Below, piece by piece: positions 62,855-64,000 of a DNA stretch of 64,000 nt. Position numbers and translations under genes: made by a program. Below the pieces are notes generated by a model that saw nothing but the letters and a program-made list of their open reading frames with translations, made no database searches and was not told the DNA's origin. Location of the stretch: contig NZ_QBDT01000001.1 in NCBI RefSeq assembly GCF_004124325.1, positions 744,001-808,000 on the forward strand. Direction: 5' to 3'. Position 1 is the first letter of the stretch; every line of letters starts with the position of its first letter. This stretch comes from Streptomyces sp. L2 (GTDB lineage: Bacteria; Actinomycetota; Actinomycetes; Streptomycetales; Streptomycetaceae).

Positions 62855-64000
62855 CGCGCCGTCCTGCTTGCGCTGGAACATCTCGTAGGCGTGCGGCGCC
62901 TCGGCGAGCGGGACCCGGTGGGTGGCGAAGTCGTCGACGCCAAGGGGGTCCCCCCGCGCGAGCGAAGCCGAGCGTGGGGGAGGGTCCTCGTCGGTGAGCA
63001 GCGGGATGATGTCGTCGGTCCAGCGGCGGACGTTGGCCTGCCCCATCCTCATCTGGATCTGCTTGTCGAACAGGGTGAGCATGGGCATCGGGTCGGCCAT
63101 GCCGCCGTAGACGCCGCTGAGGGAGATCGTGCCGCCGCGCCGGACGAGTTCGATGGCCAGGTACAGGGCGCCGAGCCGGTCGATGCTGAAGCGTTCCGCG
63201 AGGGGCGCGCTCAGTTTGCGCGGCATCGCCGCGGTGGCCTGCTGGGCCAGCCGGGCGGCGGCGCTGCCGTGGGCCTCGGTGCCGACCGCGTCGATCACGG
63301 CGTCCGGGCCCCGGCCGTCGGTCTGGTCCTGGATCGCGGCGATCAGTGCCTTCTCGTCGTCGAAGGCCCTCAGGTCGTAGGTCCGCACGCCGCGCCGGCT
63401 CGCCCGGGCCAGCCGTTCGGGCACCAGGTCGACGCCGAAGACGTGTTCGGCGCCGCGGGCCAGGGCGACCCGGCAGGCCATGTCGCCGATCGGTCCCAGG
63501 CCGAGCACGGCGAGGGAGCCGCCCGGCGGGACGGCGGCGTACTCGACGGCCTGCCAGGCGGTGGGCAGCACGTCGGAGAGGTAGACGAAGCGGTCGTCGG
63601 AGGGGCCCTCGGGCACCTTGATCGGCCCGAACTGGGCCTGCGGCACCCGCAGGTACTCGGCCTGCGCACCGGGCACGGCCCCGTACAGGCGGGTGTAGCC
63701 GAACAGGGCGGCGCCCATGTGCTCGCCGGTGACCTGGGTGGTCTCGCACTGGGTGGGCAGCCCGGCCGAGCACATGAAGCAGTGCCCGCAGGCGATCTGG
63801 AAGGGCACCACGACCCGGTCGCCGGGCTTGAGGCCGGTGACCTCCGGGCCGACCTCCTCGACGATGCCCATGGGTTCGTGGCCGAGGATGTCACCCGGGG
63901 TCATGAACGGGGTGAGCACCTCGTAGAGGTGCAGGTCGGAGCCGCACAGCCCGGTGGACGTGATGCGGATGACGGCGTCGGTGGGCTCTTCGATCCGCGG
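62831..64000 (-). CDS. zinc-dependent alcohol dehydrogenase (5' end outside the window)
   Basis: Medium-chain dehydrogenase; the open frame runs past position 64000, so the true start is outside. Visible zinc-binding residues are Cys in TGLCGSDLHLYE and His in ILGHEPMGIVEEVGPEVTG. Structural-zinc Cys residues are in ACGHCFMCSAGLPTQCE. The Rossmann motif LAVLGLGPIGDMACRVALAR follows. It resembles glutathione-independent formaldehyde/alcohol dehydrogenases. An in-frame 36-bp insertion in the C-terminal part adds PPPRSASLARGD (positions 62946-62986), which is foreign to the family. Confidence 0.88.
   Translation of the reverse strand, partial: PRIEEPTDAVIRITSTGLCGSDLHLYEVLTPFMTPGDILGHEPMGIVEEVGPEVTGLKPGDRVVVPFQIACGHCFMCSAGLPTQCETTQVTGEHMGAALFGYTRLYGAVPGAQAEYLRVPQAQFGPIKVPEGPSDDRFVYLSDVLPTAWQAVEYAAVPPGGSLAVLGLGPIGDMACRVALARGAEHVFGVDLVPERLARASRRGVRTYDLRAFDDEKALIAAIQDQTDGRGPDAVIDAVGTEAHGSAAARLAQQATAAMPRKLSAPLAERFSIDRLGALYLAIELVRRGGTISLSGVYGGMADPMPMLTLFDKQIQMRMGQANVRRWTDDIIPLLTDEDPPPRSASLARGDPLGVDDFATHRVPLAEAPHAYEMFQRKQDGAVKVLMQP
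62946..62986 (-). repeat. 36-bp repeat element inserted in frame in the alcohol dehydrogenase gene
   Basis: GGGTC at 62946-62950 is duplicated at 62982-62986, 36 bp apart, bracketing CCCCCCGCGCGAGCGAAGCC and the rest of the element. The short element has complementary ends (GGGGG and CCCCC). By memory such GAGCGAAGCCGAGCG elements are frequent in Streptomyces, usually between genes. Here it adds 12 codons without shifting the frame. Confidence 0.62.

Noticed and set aside
1..64000. CRISPR arrays, tRNA or rRNA genes, integrase or insertion sequence
   Set aside because: No regularly spaced repeats with unique spacers, no tRNA-like cloverleaf ends, no transposase or integrase motifs were seen.

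Overview
The window is high-GC actinobacterial DNA, almost certainly Streptomyces or a close relative. The signs are a strong G/C preference at third codon positions, many GTG and some TTG starts, a WhiB-like protein, an SsgA-like sporulation protein, an LPFR-type small protein, a DUF6126 small membrane protein, and intergenic repeats of a kind common in Streptomyces. The order hopanoid operon, glycopolymer-like operon, idi, ssgD, ABC-F matches what I recall of the S. coelicolor SCO6770-SCO6720 region. No rRNA, tRNA, CRISPR array, prophage or insertion sequence was seen.

Layout. 1-3.3 kb: the start of a GH36 alpha-galactosidase cut by the window edge, a HCxxGKDRxG phosphatase, an XRE/cupin regulator coupled to a 40-aa membrane protein, and a small membrane protein behind a strong palindrome. 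3.3-16.4 kb (minus strand): a hopanoid operon reading hpnC, hpnD, hpnE, polyprenyl diphosphate synthase, squalene-hopene cyclase, hpnG, hpnH, ispG, dxs, hpnO. It carries its own isoprenoid-precursor genes and a prenyl-chain synthase, makes squalene by the HpnCDE route, cyclises it, and then adds and trims the adenosyl side chain to give amino-bacteriohopanetriol. Many of its junctions overlap, implying translational coupling. 16.7-23.7 kb (minus strand): a tight seven-gene operon with two CDP-alcohol phosphotransferase-family proteins, a nucleotidyltransferase, a G1P-dehydrogenase-like enzyme, a GT2 glycosyltransferase and a TagGH-type ABC exporter. I read it as a surface-polymer or polyol-phosphate lipid pathway of unknown product.

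24-35.9 kb: galE, a CDF metal exporter, idi, an anti-sigma-type ATPase, a crotonase lacking both catalytic glutamates, two DJ-1/PfpI-type genes (one a GlxA-type regulator), an LPFR peptide, tex, an ABC-F protein and a D-amino-acid oxidase. 35.9-50.6 kb: secreted S15 and M1 peptidases, a PfkB kinase, an amino-acid permease with a divergent MerR regulator, a beta-oxidation set (multifunctional protein, thiolase, CoA-transferase), a saccharopine-dehydrogenase-like reductase, endonuclease V and a YciI protein. 50.6-64 kb: a Rho_N-type protein, a secreted Asp-box protein, an SsgD-like protein, an ABC-F gene behind a leader with a promoter and a three-codon upstream ORF, ddaH, an acyl-ACP desaturase behind three tandem palindromes, a WhiB-like protein, a VOC protein, a HEAT-repeat protein, a divergent NHEJ pair (LigD-type polymerase and ATP-dependent ligase) and a zinc alcohol dehydrogenase cut by the right edge.

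The most interesting signals are the attenuator-like leader of the ABC-F gene near 53 kb, the seven-gene CDP-alcohol/ABC-export operon, the tandem operator array before the desaturase, and a 36-bp repeat inserted in frame in the alcohol dehydrogenase.
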